A stretch of DNA of 64,000 nucleotides from Shewanella chilikensis (GTDB lineage Bacteria; Pseudomonadota; Gammaproteobacteria; Enterobacterales; Shewanellaceae). Shown here piece after piece: positions 47,470 to 56,592 of this stretch; position 1 is the stretch's first letter, and every line of letters starts with the position of its first letter. A program made the position numbers and the translations under genes. Below the pieces are notes generated by a model. The model saw only the letters and a list, made by a program, of their open reading frames with translations, did not search any database and had not been told where the DNA came from. The stretch spans positions 1-64,000 of the forward strand of contig NZ_NIJM01000016.1 in NCBI RefSeq assembly GCF_002836945.1, read 5' to 3'.

Positions 47470-48771
47470 TCAGTGCAACTTGAGTTTGGGCCTGTGCCAC
47501 TTCAGCAGCCGCTGCGCCAGACGATACACCAACGCCGAAAACCAACCATACAAACTCGCCAGATGGCGTTGATACAGAGACATGTACATCATCCGCGCCA
47601 CGTAACCCTCAATAAACAGGGAGCCGGATCTCAGGTTGCCCATCAGATTGCCCACCGCCGAGAAACGGCTCAGTGACACCAATGAACCATAGTCGCGATA
47701 AACAAAAGGATTTTCTGCCTTGCCCTTCAAACGGTTGAGAATATTTTTATACAGAGTTTCCGCCATCTGCGATGCGGCTTGGGCCCGGGGAGGCACAGGC
47801 TTACCGTTGTCCTGCACCAAAAAGGCGCAGTCGCCCAAGGCGTAGATATCCTTGTGACCCTTAACCCGCATACAGGCATCGACCTCGATAAGGTTACGGT
47901 TATTGACCGGCAACTTATCAAACTGTTGCAGTACATCCGGCCCCTTGACGCCGGCCGCCCATACTTTGAGTCCGGCGGGGATCAGCACATCTTCCTGAGT
48001 CACAAATCCCTGCTTGGTCACCTCTTTGACCTGCACCCCGATATGCAAGCGAACTCCGATATGATCCAGTACAGACTGGGCCCTGGAGCTCACCTTGTCC
48101 GGCAACGCCGGCAATATCTTGGGCGCCGCCTCAATCAGGTGAATTTCCAGATGATGCTTATCGACATTGAGGTAACCGTATTCTTTGACCGAGTCCAGCA
48201 CATGATGCAACTCGGCGGCCAGCTCAACTCCGGTCGCGCCGGCGCCCACTATGCCGATACTGAGTTTTTCGCTGGTTTCATCCAGCAGCAACAGGTTGTC
48301 CAGTAACTTGTGGTGAAATTGATTGGCGCTATCGAGGCTGTCGAGGAAGATACAGTGCTCTTTGGCACCCGGGGTGTTGAAGCTGTTGGCCACTCCGCCG
48401 ATGGCAACTACCAGATAATCATAGGGTAACTCACGCTCGGCGATAATCTGCTCGCCGTCATCATTACTGACTCCGGCCAAGGTGATGGTCTTGGCCTCGG
48501 GATCGCATTGCAGCATTTCACCGCGTAGAAAGCGATAGCCATTTTTCAGGCCATGGTCGCGATACAGCAAGCCTTCTACCGATTGATCTATCACCCCAAC
48601 GGCCACTTCGTGCAGTTTGGGCTTCCAGATATGTACCGGACTCTTATCTATCAGGGTTATTTCAGCCTCTTTCTTCAGGCCCAATTTGCGTCCCAGCTTG
48701 GATGCCAGCGCCAATCCTCCGGCGCCGCCGCCCACAATCAAAATCCGCTTACTGGTCACAAATTCCCCCAA
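47470..48771 (-). CDS. ndh: Type II NADH dehydrogenase
   Basis: Single-subunit, non-proton-pumping NADH:quinone oxidoreductase on the inner face of the membrane. FAD site VGGGAGGLALASKLG at residues 12-26, NADH-binding GIVGAGATGVELAAEL near the middle, and the second FAD motif IYALGDCAF. The C terminus is amphipathic and likely the membrane anchor. 433 residues. Confidence 0.94.
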   Translation of the reverse strand: MGEFVTSKRILIVGGGAGGLALASKLGRKLGLKKEAEITLIDKSPVHIWKPKLHEVAVGVIDQSVEGLLYRDHGLKNGYRFLRGEMLQCDPEAKTITLAGVSNDDGEQIIAERELPYDYLVVAIGGVANSFNTPGAKEHCIFLDSLDSANQFHHKLLDNLLLLDETSEKLSIGIVGAGATGVELAAELHHVLDSVKEYGYLNVDKHHLEIHLIEAAPKILPALPDKVSSRAQSVLDHIGVRLHIGVQVKEVTKQGFVTQEDVLIPAGLKVWAAGVKGPDVLQQFDKLPVNNRNLIEVDACMRVKGHKDIYALGDCAFLVQDNGKPVPPRAQAASQMAETLYKNILNRLKGKAENPFVYRDYGSLVSLSRFSAVGNLMGNLRSGSLFIEGYVARMMYMSLYQRHLASLYGWFSALVYRLAQRLLKWHRPKLKLH

Positions 48772-48896
48772 GAGTATGAACTAATGCAAGATAGTCTTTT
48801 ATAACATGATCCCGCTCAAAAATAACCCGAGTTCTAAATTAATATTTCTTTATATATCACTGATGCAGGTAAATATTTGCCATCATTTCCTGTCGC

Positions 48897-50258
48897 TCAA
48901 GGCTGGTGTAATGCCACCTTGGTGCGTTTTAAGTTGTAGAACATCCACAGGCACAATAGGCTGCTGCAGGACGCCAAGGAGATCCACACGCCCGGCACGC
49001 CAAAGGCCCAGGCAAACCCCCAGAGGAACAGGCCTATCAGCAGCAACTTACTGCCCGTGAGTATCGAGGCCTCTGCCGGACGATTGATGGCCTGGAAGAA
49101 ACTGGCTCCCACCAAAATCAAGCCTTCCATCGGCAAGCCCCAGAAATAGAGATACATGCCCTCAATGGCAACCGGGGCCAGGGTCGGGTTGTCACCGGCA
49201 AACAGATACACTATCCATTCCGGGCGGCTGTAGATAAGCACTAATCCCAGCAAGGCGCAGATTAAGGTGACGGAAAACGCCATTTTGGCGGTCTGCTTGA
49301 CCCTGTCATATCGACCGGCACCGGCATTGAAGCTGAGAATCGGTTGTGTGCCGAGGGCTATGCCTTCAAACACAAAGTAAAACAGGGCTTCGGTATAGCT
49401 CACCACGCCATAGGCGGCCACATGCAGCGAAGTGCCGGTCCAGAGCAGCGCCATGTTATGCATGGTCAATACAATCGACAGGTAGAGATTCATCAGGAAA
49501 CTGGGCATCCCCAGCTTGACGATTTCCCAAACCAGCTCCAGGCTCAGTTTCATCTGCTGCCAGTCGATATTAAGCCGGGTGCGCTTGCCAAAGAAATGTT
49601 GCAGACACAGGCCGCCGGTGACCGCCTGGGACAACATGGTAGCAATGGCGGCACCGGTCAGTCCAAAAGGAAAGACCACAATAAACAGCCAATCCAGCAG
49701 GGTATTGAGCACGCCCCCAAATACCAGGATCCAGGTGACGAAACTGGGGCGACCGTCATTACGCAAAAGCGCCGAGAAGGCCATGGAGAGGATGGGGAAA
49801 ATGCCCAAGGCAAAGTACCAGAACAGGTATTGGTAGGCGCCTTCATAGACCTCACCTTCGGCTTTCAGCCAGCGCAGAATATCGTCGGTCAACATGGTAC
49901 CGGCAAGCGACACCACCAGCGCACTCAACAGGCAAAGACTGAAGGTATTGCCGAGAATTTTTCTGGCCCTGGCGACATCACCGCGGCCAAGATTGATGGA
50001 GATAAGCGCGGCGCCGCCCATGCCCAAAAGCGCACCGAGCGCATAGAGAATGGCGCCCACAGGGTAAGCCAGCATAATACCCGCCAGACCCGTTTCCCCC
50101 AGGTAGTGGCCGATAAACATCCCGTCTATGGTGACGTAAATTCCGGTCACCAACATGGACATCACAGTGGGGACTGTGTAACGCCAAAAGAGTTTACTGA
50201 CAGGTTGCTGCAGTAAGGCGAGATCCTGCTCAGTCTGGGGGACGCTGTTTGGGGTCAT
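48897..50258 (-). CDS. MATE-family efflux transporter
   Basis: 453 residues, twelve predicted membrane helices. PVSKLFWRYTVPTVMSMLVTGIY and later AYPVGAILYALGALLGMGGAA fit the MATE fold, probably an Na+ or H+ driven multidrug pump. Substrate unknown. Separate from its neighbours by 125- and 176-bp gaps. Confidence 0.9.
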   Translation of the reverse strand: MTPNSVPQTEQDLALLQQPVSKLFWRYTVPTVMSMLVTGIYVTIDGMFIGHYLGETGLAGIMLAYPVGAILYALGALLGMGGAALISINLGRGDVARARKILGNTFSLCLLSALVVSLAGTMLTDDILRWLKAEGEVYEGAYQYLFWYFALGIFPILSMAFSALLRNDGRPSFVTWILVFGGVLNTLLDWLFIVVFPFGLTGAAIATMLSQAVTGGLCLQHFFGKRTRLNIDWQQMKLSLELVWEIVKLGMPSFLMNLYLSIVLTMHNMALLWTGTSLHVAAYGVVSYTEALFYFVFEGIALGTQPILSFNAGAGRYDRVKQTAKMAFSVTLICALLGLVLIYSRPEWIVYLFAGDNPTLAPVAIEGMYLYFWGLPMEGLILVGASFFQAINRPAEASILTGSKLLLIGLFLWGFAWAFGVPGVWISLASCSSLLCLWMFYNLKRTKVALHQP

Positions 50259-50434
50259 GACGCTTTCTCAACATCAAAGGTGTTAAACCATAAGTTCTAT
50301 ATCAGAGGCCATATTAGAAGGCGCCAGCTCGGCCTCCATTCAAATTGGCACTCCGAAATCAATCACCTCGGAAAAAGTGGATGGCGGATTGTACCCGAGT
50401 TATCAGCCTGGATGCCACTACCTTGAATAGGGCG

Positions 50435-51532
50435 TTATTCGGCGACTTTGATGGCGAGCAGTTGCTGCTCCAAAGATTCAGGTTGCAAAGGGGCGCGACT
50501 GATGATCTCCAGCCTGGAGTCCATGGCATCATCAAGCTCTTCAACGCTCAATTCACCATCGAGCATATTGAGCGCCGCTATGCCGTCTTTGGTGATCATC
50601 ACAGCTTTTAGCCGCACCACATCGAGTGCCTTGACCCAGCGATAGAGGCGCTCGAGATCGAACAGCCAATCCGGAGCAAAGATCCAGCCATAGCTGTAAC
50701 AGCCCTCGCCTTTGTTACTCTTGAACACTATGCCGCGAACGTCCCACTCAGGCGTTTCCGGGCTCTGCGGCTCGACGCCGACTGGCTTGATGGCAAACAC
50801 ACCGGCATTTTGCCGCAGCAGCCCGGCGCCTAAGGGAGTGGCTTTAGCGTTCAAATTGGCCTTTGCCGGCCGAGCCAGCGCCCGCAACAATTCATCATTG
50901 AGCTTCTGCTCTTTGGACCAGTAGAACAGCTCCCCTTGCAGTTGCTGAGCGGCAATAAAGGCGGCTATTTGTTCTCTTAGCAGATCTCCCCCCAGATCAT
51001 TTTGCAACTCATCCCCAGACGGAATCATTGGCTCTTGCTGTTGCCAGAGGTCCTGCTTGCCGGCCAGCAGGATATCGGCTATCTGCAGCTGGGAGAGAAA
51101 GTTCTCATGTTCGCTGTAGCGCTTGTCACTGAGTTTGCGCGGGTCAAACAGACAGATACTGGCCTTGAGGCTGAGCACTTCGGCAAACTGTTTCGAGCTT
51201 AGGGTTTTCAAAATCTCTTTGGGATGGCCAAGGCCTGTTGGCTCTATCAGCAACCTGTCGGGTTTGGCCCGGGCCAGCAGTTGAGTCACCGCCACTTGAG
51301 TCGGCACCCCGGCGGCGCAGCACAAACAGCCGCCGGGCACTTCTCGTATGACAACGCCGGAGTCACTCTGGCCCATCAGACCGGCATCTATTCCTATTTC
51401 ACCGAACTCATTGACCAATACCGCCCAAGTCTCGCCCGCAGGCTTATTGGCCAGCAGCGCTTTAATAAAGGTGGTTTTGCCTGAGCCGAGAAAGCCGGTG
51501 ATCAGATTGGTGGCAACGGGTTTGAGGATCAT
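50435..51532 (-). CDS. COG0523 (G3E) metallochaperone GTPase
   Basis: A CobW/ZNG1-type protein. Walker A GFLGSGKTTF, the metal motif GGCLCCAAG (CXCC) and EPTGLGHPKEIL. These GTPases deliver metal, often zinc, to client proteins. The second ATG (51532) is preferred because GGAG is placed well before it; the first ATG is 12 bases upstream. 365 residues. No clear Zur box is seen. Confidence 0.9.
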   Translation of the reverse strand: MILKPVATNLITGFLGSGKTTFIKALLANKPAGETWAVLVNEFGEIGIDAGLMGQSDSGVVIREVPGGCLCCAAGVPTQVAVTQLLARAKPDRLLIEPTGLGHPKEILKTLSSKQFAEVLSLKASICLFDPRKLSDKRYSEHENFLSQLQIADILLAGKQDLWQQQEPMIPSGDELQNDLGGDLLREQIAAFIAAQQLQGELFYWSKEQKLNDELLRALARPAKANLNAKATPLGAGLLRQNAGVFAIKPVGVEPQSPETPEWDVRGIVFKSNKGEGCYSYGWIFAPDWLFDLERLYRWVKALDVVRLKAVMITKDGIAALNMLDGELSVEELDDAMDSRLEIISRAPLQPESLEQQLLAIKVAE

Positions 51533-51658
51533 CTGTGACTCCATTCCTTACAGCATTGAGGCAGCAGAGTGTAACCCAAGCAGGGAAAGAATTAGCTCGA
51601 AATTGTAAACAGATGCAAAATGGGCGCGGATAGCGCCTATTTCTGTGAACCTGACCGG

Positions 51659-52012
51659 TTAGGGCTTGAGTTCGTGATCCACTATCGGTGTCAGCCCCTT
51701 GGCACGGTTTTTCATGGCATCCTCCAAGTCAAAGCCACCGGCGCGCCAACTCTTGGCCTCAACCGGGGTGAAGTTTTGCTTGCTCCAGGCCTTGGCATCA
51801 TCGAGTTTAAAGCCTGCATCCTGCCAGGCGCCTGCGCTTGAGGCGTCAAATCCGGCAACATGCCACTGCTGGGCGCTTCGGGAATCAAAACCTGCCTCTT
51901 TCCAGGAGGCTATCTCGGTTGAACTCATACCGGACCAGTCTTTGGGAATGGAGCTGCAAGCCACAAGCATACTCAACCACAGCAAGATCACTGATTTTCG
52001 CCACATACTCAT
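51659..52012 (-). CDS. Lipoprotein with five 13-residue repeats
   Basis: 117 residues. A signal peptide with lipobox LVAC (C19) gives a lipid-anchored protein. The mature part is five units of exactly 13 residues, with tryptophans at 37, 50, 63, 76 and 89 and the pattern W..AGFD...A. They may stack as short helical hairpins. I do not recognise the family. It lies between a DEAD-box helicase gene and the metallochaperone gene, all on the minus strand. Confidence 0.85.
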   Translation of the reverse strand: MSMWRKSVILLWLSMLVACSSIPKDWSGMSSTEIASWKEAGFDSRSAQQWHVAGFDASSAGAWQDAGFKLDDAKAWSKQNFTPVEAKSWRAGGFDLEDAMKNRAKGLTPIVDHELKP

Positions 52013-52093
52013 CTCCTTTAACGCTAGAGTTAACGGGTTGCGCTGCTGACGGCATACCGAGGCAACGCATTGAGTATAGCAGGGCAGATTGCA

Positions 52094-53380
52094 TTATCTG
52101 CGTCTTGGGCCTTTGGGAAGCGGACCCTTGCGGCCGGGTTTATGGCCTCTGTGAGTCTTGGCAGGTCGGGGCTTCTCCATAGACTGTAAATAGCGCTCCG
52201 GCAGCGGCGCGTCCTTCTCGTAACCCGGCAGTACTTCTCTTGGCAGCTTGTAACCGAGCAGGGCTTCTATTTCAGCCAGTTTTTGCTCTTCAGCCGGGCT
52301 CACCAAAGAGATGGCTTCGCCGCTGCGCCCGGCTCTGCCGGTACGGCCGATGCGATGAATATAGTCATCAGCCTGGGATGGCAGCTCGAGGTTGATAACC
52401 CTTGGCAAGGCGGGAATATCCAGGCCTCGGGCCGCGACATCGGTTGCCACCAATACCCGAATCTCTCCATCGATGAACTGCGCCAGAGCGCGGCTACGGG
52501 CCCCCTGAGTCTTGTCGCCGTGAAAACAGGCGCTCTTGATGCCGTCGAGTTTCAGCTCTTGTTGCAACTGCTCGGCGCTCTCCTTGGTACTGACAAAGGC
52601 CAACACCTGTTGCCAGTTGTTGCGGCCAATAAGCTCAGCCAGCAACTCGGCTTTACGGCGATAGTCCACCGGATATACCTTTTGCTGGATCTGTGCCTGA
52701 GTACGGCTCTCTTTATCCACTTCAAACCATTCTGGCTTATCGAGCAGCTTGTGCCCGAGGCGCTTAACCGCCTCGGGAAAGGTCGCCGAAAACAACATGG
52801 TCTGATGTCCGGCTGGCAGATAGCGCCCCAGGCGCTCAATATCCGGCAAAAACCCCAGATCCAACATGCGGTCAGCCTCATCCAGCACCAGGGCCTTAAC
52901 CTGATCCAGCCTGAGATGCTCTTGGCTAAGGTGATCGAACAGCCGCCCCGGCGTCGCCACCAGCACTTCAATACCGGCCGCTATCGCCTTGCGTTGAGGG
53001 TTGAAGTTGGCGCCGCCGAAAATGGCCAAAATGCGAAATGGCGTATGGGCGGCATATTTGCCCAGCTGAGTCGCCACCTGCTGCGCCAGCTCGCGGGTTG
53101 GTGTCAGGATAAGCACTCTCGGCGCGGCGCCATACTCAGGCTCAGTGAGCCCCTGTTGCTGCCACTCATCAATCAAGGTGGCCAACAGCGGCAAGCCAAA
53201 GGCCGCGGTTTTGCCTGTGCCTGTCTGGGCCGAGGCCATAATATCCCGCCCGGCCAATGCCGCCGGTAACACCTGCTGCTGCACCGCCGTCAGCTCACGA
53301 TAGCCACACTGGGCGACGGCTTCGAGCAGCGGCCCCGGCAGCTGGGTTTCAGAAAACTGCATCTTCAACACCTGAAACAT
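52094..53380 (-). CDS. DEAD-box RNA helicase (RhlE-like)
   Basis: ATP-dependent RNA helicase. Q-motif QLPGPLLEAV and GYRELTAVQQQVLPAAL, Walker A ASAQTGTGKT, PTRELAQQ, DEAD as VLDEADRMLD, SAT, and HRIGRTGRAGR. The C-terminal tail is basic (RGHKPGRKGPLPKGPRRR). Start could also be the ATG six codons later. 428 residues. RhlE versus other subfamilies is not settled. Confidence 0.93.
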   Translation of the reverse strand: MFQVLKMQFSETQLPGPLLEAVAQCGYRELTAVQQQVLPAALAGRDIMASAQTGTGKTAAFGLPLLATLIDEWQQQGLTEPEYGAAPRVLILTPTRELAQQVATQLGKYAAHTPFRILAIFGGANFNPQRKAIAAGIEVLVATPGRLFDHLSQEHLRLDQVKALVLDEADRMLDLGFLPDIERLGRYLPAGHQTMLFSATFPEAVKRLGHKLLDKPEWFEVDKESRTQAQIQQKVYPVDYRRKAELLAELIGRNNWQQVLAFVSTKESAEQLQQELKLDGIKSACFHGDKTQGARSRALAQFIDGEIRVLVATDVAARGLDIPALPRVINLELPSQADDYIHRIGRTGRAGRSGEAISLVSPAEEQKLAEIEALLGYKLPREVLPGYEKDAPLPERYLQSMEKPRPAKTHRGHKPGRKGPLPKGPRRR

Positions 53381-53415
53381 AAAAAGACCGGCGAGTATAA
53401 CGCAAAGGCAAGCAA

Positions 53416-56400
53416 TCAGCTGACATTTCCGCCCCCTATGACCTGATGCTTGCCAAGATATTTTTGTTCAAAGCCTTCGATGTCCAATGGCTGGGAATAC
53501 AGATACCCCTGAGCATAGTCACAGCCTATACGAGTCAAGATCTCGGCCTGACCGGCTGTCTCCACCCCTTCGGCTATTACCTTCATCCCCAACTTGTGTG
53601 CCATTACTATGATGGCTTCACAGAGAGTCAAATCGCTTTCATCTGTTTCCAAATTACGTGTAAATGATTGATCTATTTTGAGATAGTCGATATCAAACCG
53701 CTTCAGATAAGCCAAGGAGGAATAGCCGGTGCCAAAGTCATCCAGAGACACCTGAATGCCGGCATCCCTATAGGCCAATAGCTTATCACTGACCCCCATT
53801 TTGGCATCCAGCAACAATCCCTCAGTTATCTCGATACAGATCCCGGAACCGGACACCTCAAGGCTTGCCAACAGCTCCAGCCACTCGGCAAAACGGTTAC
53901 CCTCGTCGCGAAACTGGATTGGCGACTTGTTGATACTGATCTGCACCTCGCGGCCATAAGCCTTGCGCCAGGCGGCACTCTGACGCGCCGCCTGCTCAAA
54001 CACCCAGTTACCGATTTCAAAGATAAGCCCTGTGTCTTCCGCCACCGGAATAAACTCAGCCGGCGAGACACTGCCGCGCTCACTGTGATTCCAGCGCAGC
54101 AAGGCTTCAGCCTTGAACACCTTCCCGCTGCCCAGCTCGACTATGGGTTGGAACCTGAGTTCGAATTCGCACCGCTCCAATGCCTGACGCAAATCCTGAA
54201 TAAGCCGCATCCTGTATCTGGCGTATTCCTGCATTGAGGCGGTGAAATAGTTGAAACGGTTACGGCCCTGATCTTTGGCGGCATACATGGCCTGATCCGC
54301 ATGTTTAAGTAACAACTCCACTGTCTGTCCATCATCGGGATACAGGGTAATACCGATACTGGCGCTGATAAAGGCGGTTTCATCGCCCAACTTGAAAGGC
54401 TCGGCCAGACTGCTGAGAATATGATTGGCTACCCGCTCAACTCCGTTATGATCCTGCACATCCGAGAGCAATAGGGTGAACTCATCGCCGCCGAGTCTGG
54501 CCACCACGTCGGATTCGCGGACACAGGCCTGCAGCCGCTCTGAGGTTTCCACCAGCAACAGGTCGCCCATATCATGGCCCAGGGTATCGTTAACTTCCTT
54601 GAAAAAATCCAGATCCAGAAACAGCAGCGCAAATCTTTGTTGATGACGAACAGCCTTACGAATTTCATTGCCCAGGTGCTCGGTGAACATGCGCCGGTTC
54701 GGCAGGCCAGTAAGGGCATCATAGTTGGCCTGACGCCAGATGAGACGCTCGTTCTGCTTTTTGTCGGTAATGTCGGAAAACAGCGCCACTCTTCTCAGCG
54801 GCGCATCGCCTGAGCTATGAATGGTATTAATGCTGAGCCAGATCATTATCTTGCGGCCATCACTGCAGCGCAGCCACATTTCGCCCTGCCAACGCCCCTT
54901 GTGCTCGAACGCCTGACTTAGTTCACGATAAAACACTTCTTCATGATCATCACACTTGAGCATGTCTATATTGCTGCCAAGAATATCCTCCGCTTGATAT
55001 CCCGTGATAGCGCTGAATGCCGAGTTAACCGTTATTATGGTGCCGACTTCATCCAGTACACTCATCGCCTCACTGGAGTTTTCATAGACGGATGCAGCCA
55101 GTTTAAGGGAAGCTTCCTGCTGTTTTTGCTCGGTAATATCCACATGTACACCGCAAACCCTAAGCGGCCGTCCTTTTTCATCACGGCTGACCACCTTGCC
55201 GGTGTCCTGCACCCAGCGCAACTCACCATCCGGGCGGATCAGCCGGTATTGCACCTGGTGCTGCTTTGTTTTTCCGGCCAGATGCTCATCCAAAGAACGC
55301 AGCACCCAGGCCCTGTCTTTGGGATGGATACCATCTAGCCACAGTCGTTTGTTATGATTGAGGTTATCAAGCGAACAACCAAGGATCTCGGCACTGCGTT
55401 TGTTGCGCACTACGGTATCCTTGATGGGATCCCAATCCCAGAAACCGAGCTGACCACTTTGCAGCACCAGCTCCAACTGTTCGCGACTGGCGGCACTCGC
55501 CTGCTCAGCCAGCTTGGCCGAGGTGATATCGATATAACCGGCAATCACCAACTGCACCTGTTGATGATAGCGCTGGCAGGCCACTGTCATATGGGTATAA
55601 ACATAATCACCCGCCTTGGTGATAAAACGTTTCTCCATCTCATATTCATCGATTTCACCATCCAGCATCCGCCTGAATTGCGCCATATCGGCGGGCAGAT
55701 CATCTGGATGGGTCATTTCAGACCAAGTCAACTGCATCAGTTCCTGCTCTGTATAACCCAACATCTTGCTCATATGGGGGTTTATCTTAAGCCAATGCTG
55801 ATCCAGCGCAGTAATCGAAATCCCAATATTGCCAATATTGAACTGGGAGCGAAACAGAAAGTCATCCTGCAGTCGAATGCGGTTGTCACGCTCAAATTCC
55901 AGCCGCCGCGACAGCAAGCGCCCCAACAACACATTGGTGAGAGGGAACAAAGTCAGCACAGGCAAACTGATACTTGCCAGCACTCCCTTGGCGGTGTCCC
56001 AGGGCAGCAGCAACATCCAGGCCAACATCAACAGGTGTACCAACAGGGAAAAACCGGCTAATTCCCAATAGCCGATATCGGCGAGGGACTGCTTGCGTCG
56101 CCTGCGCCACAACAGGCCAAGCAAACCACTGGAGAGAATCACTCCCACGCCGATCAAAACACCTTCACCGCCCCCCTGATAAATACGAAAAGCGGCTGCA
56201 ATACTGCATGCTATCAAGGTCGGCAAACCGCCGAAGAACAGGCCTGAAATACTTAAAAGTACAGAGCGACTATCGAAGAAAATTCCCGGTTCATAGTTCC
56301 AGGGAGTGAGCATCAAAGCAATACAGATACCACCGATAATGACGCCTATTAACAAGCGCCACAGCAGGAAGTAGTCCCGTTGTTGTTGTCTGGGAATAGC

Positions 56401-56472
56401 ATCATACATAAATACCAACGCCAGCAGAAAAGCGGCATTTTGTGCCAAAGGAAGGAAAATGCTCTGTTCCAT
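53416..56472 (-). CDS. Membrane-bound PAS-GGDEF-EAL protein with 5TMR-LYT-type sensor
   Basis: 1018 residues. N-terminal ~200 residues hold about six hydrophobic helices with GIFFDSRSVLLSISGLFFGGLP, which resembles the 5TMR-LYT sensor of LytS-like kinases. Three PAS domains follow (about 205-570), then GGDEF at about residue 660 (ARLGGDEFTLLL) and an EAL domain from about 788 (EALLRW, DDFGTGYSSL, EGVET). Both catalytic motifs look intact, so it may make and degrade cyclic di-GMP. One EAL metal-site region reads ISINKSPIQF instead of the common VNLSP form. Signal unknown. Confidence 0.9.
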   Translation of the reverse strand: MEQSIFLPLAQNAAFLLALVFMYDAIPRQQQRDYFLLWRLLIGVIIGGICIALMLTPWNYEPGIFFDSRSVLLSISGLFFGGLPTLIACSIAAAFRIYQGGGEGVLIGVGVILSSGLLGLLWRRRRKQSLADIGYWELAGFSLLVHLLMLAWMLLLPWDTAKGVLASISLPVLTLFPLTNVLLGRLLSRRLEFERDNRIRLQDDFLFRSQFNIGNIGISITALDQHWLKINPHMSKMLGYTEQELMQLTWSEMTHPDDLPADMAQFRRMLDGEIDEYEMEKRFITKAGDYVYTHMTVACQRYHQQVQLVIAGYIDITSAKLAEQASAASREQLELVLQSGQLGFWDWDPIKDTVVRNKRSAEILGCSLDNLNHNKRLWLDGIHPKDRAWVLRSLDEHLAGKTKQHQVQYRLIRPDGELRWVQDTGKVVSRDEKGRPLRVCGVHVDITEQKQQEASLKLAASVYENSSEAMSVLDEVGTIITVNSAFSAITGYQAEDILGSNIDMLKCDDHEEVFYRELSQAFEHKGRWQGEMWLRCSDGRKIMIWLSINTIHSSGDAPLRRVALFSDITDKKQNERLIWRQANYDALTGLPNRRMFTEHLGNEIRKAVRHQQRFALLFLDLDFFKEVNDTLGHDMGDLLLVETSERLQACVRESDVVARLGGDEFTLLLSDVQDHNGVERVANHILSSLAEPFKLGDETAFISASIGITLYPDDGQTVELLLKHADQAMYAAKDQGRNRFNYFTASMQEYARYRMRLIQDLRQALERCEFELRFQPIVELGSGKVFKAEALLRWNHSERGSVSPAEFIPVAEDTGLIFEIGNWVFEQAARQSAAWRKAYGREVQISINKSPIQFRDEGNRFAEWLELLASLEVSGSGICIEITEGLLLDAKMGVSDKLLAYRDAGIQVSLDDFGTGYSSLAYLKRFDIDYLKIDQSFTRNLETDESDLTLCEAIIVMAHKLGMKVIAEGVETAGQAEILTRIGCDYAQGYLYSQPLDIEGFEQKYLGKHQVIGGGNVS

Positions 56473-56592
56473 CTATTCCCAAGCCTGTGAATAACAAAGA
56501 AGAAATCTACAGGTCTAGTGTAGCAGAGCACCTTTGGAAACCTGACTAATTTATGCACTCACCTCGGCGCAGCATTCATTGCTGCTGAAACT

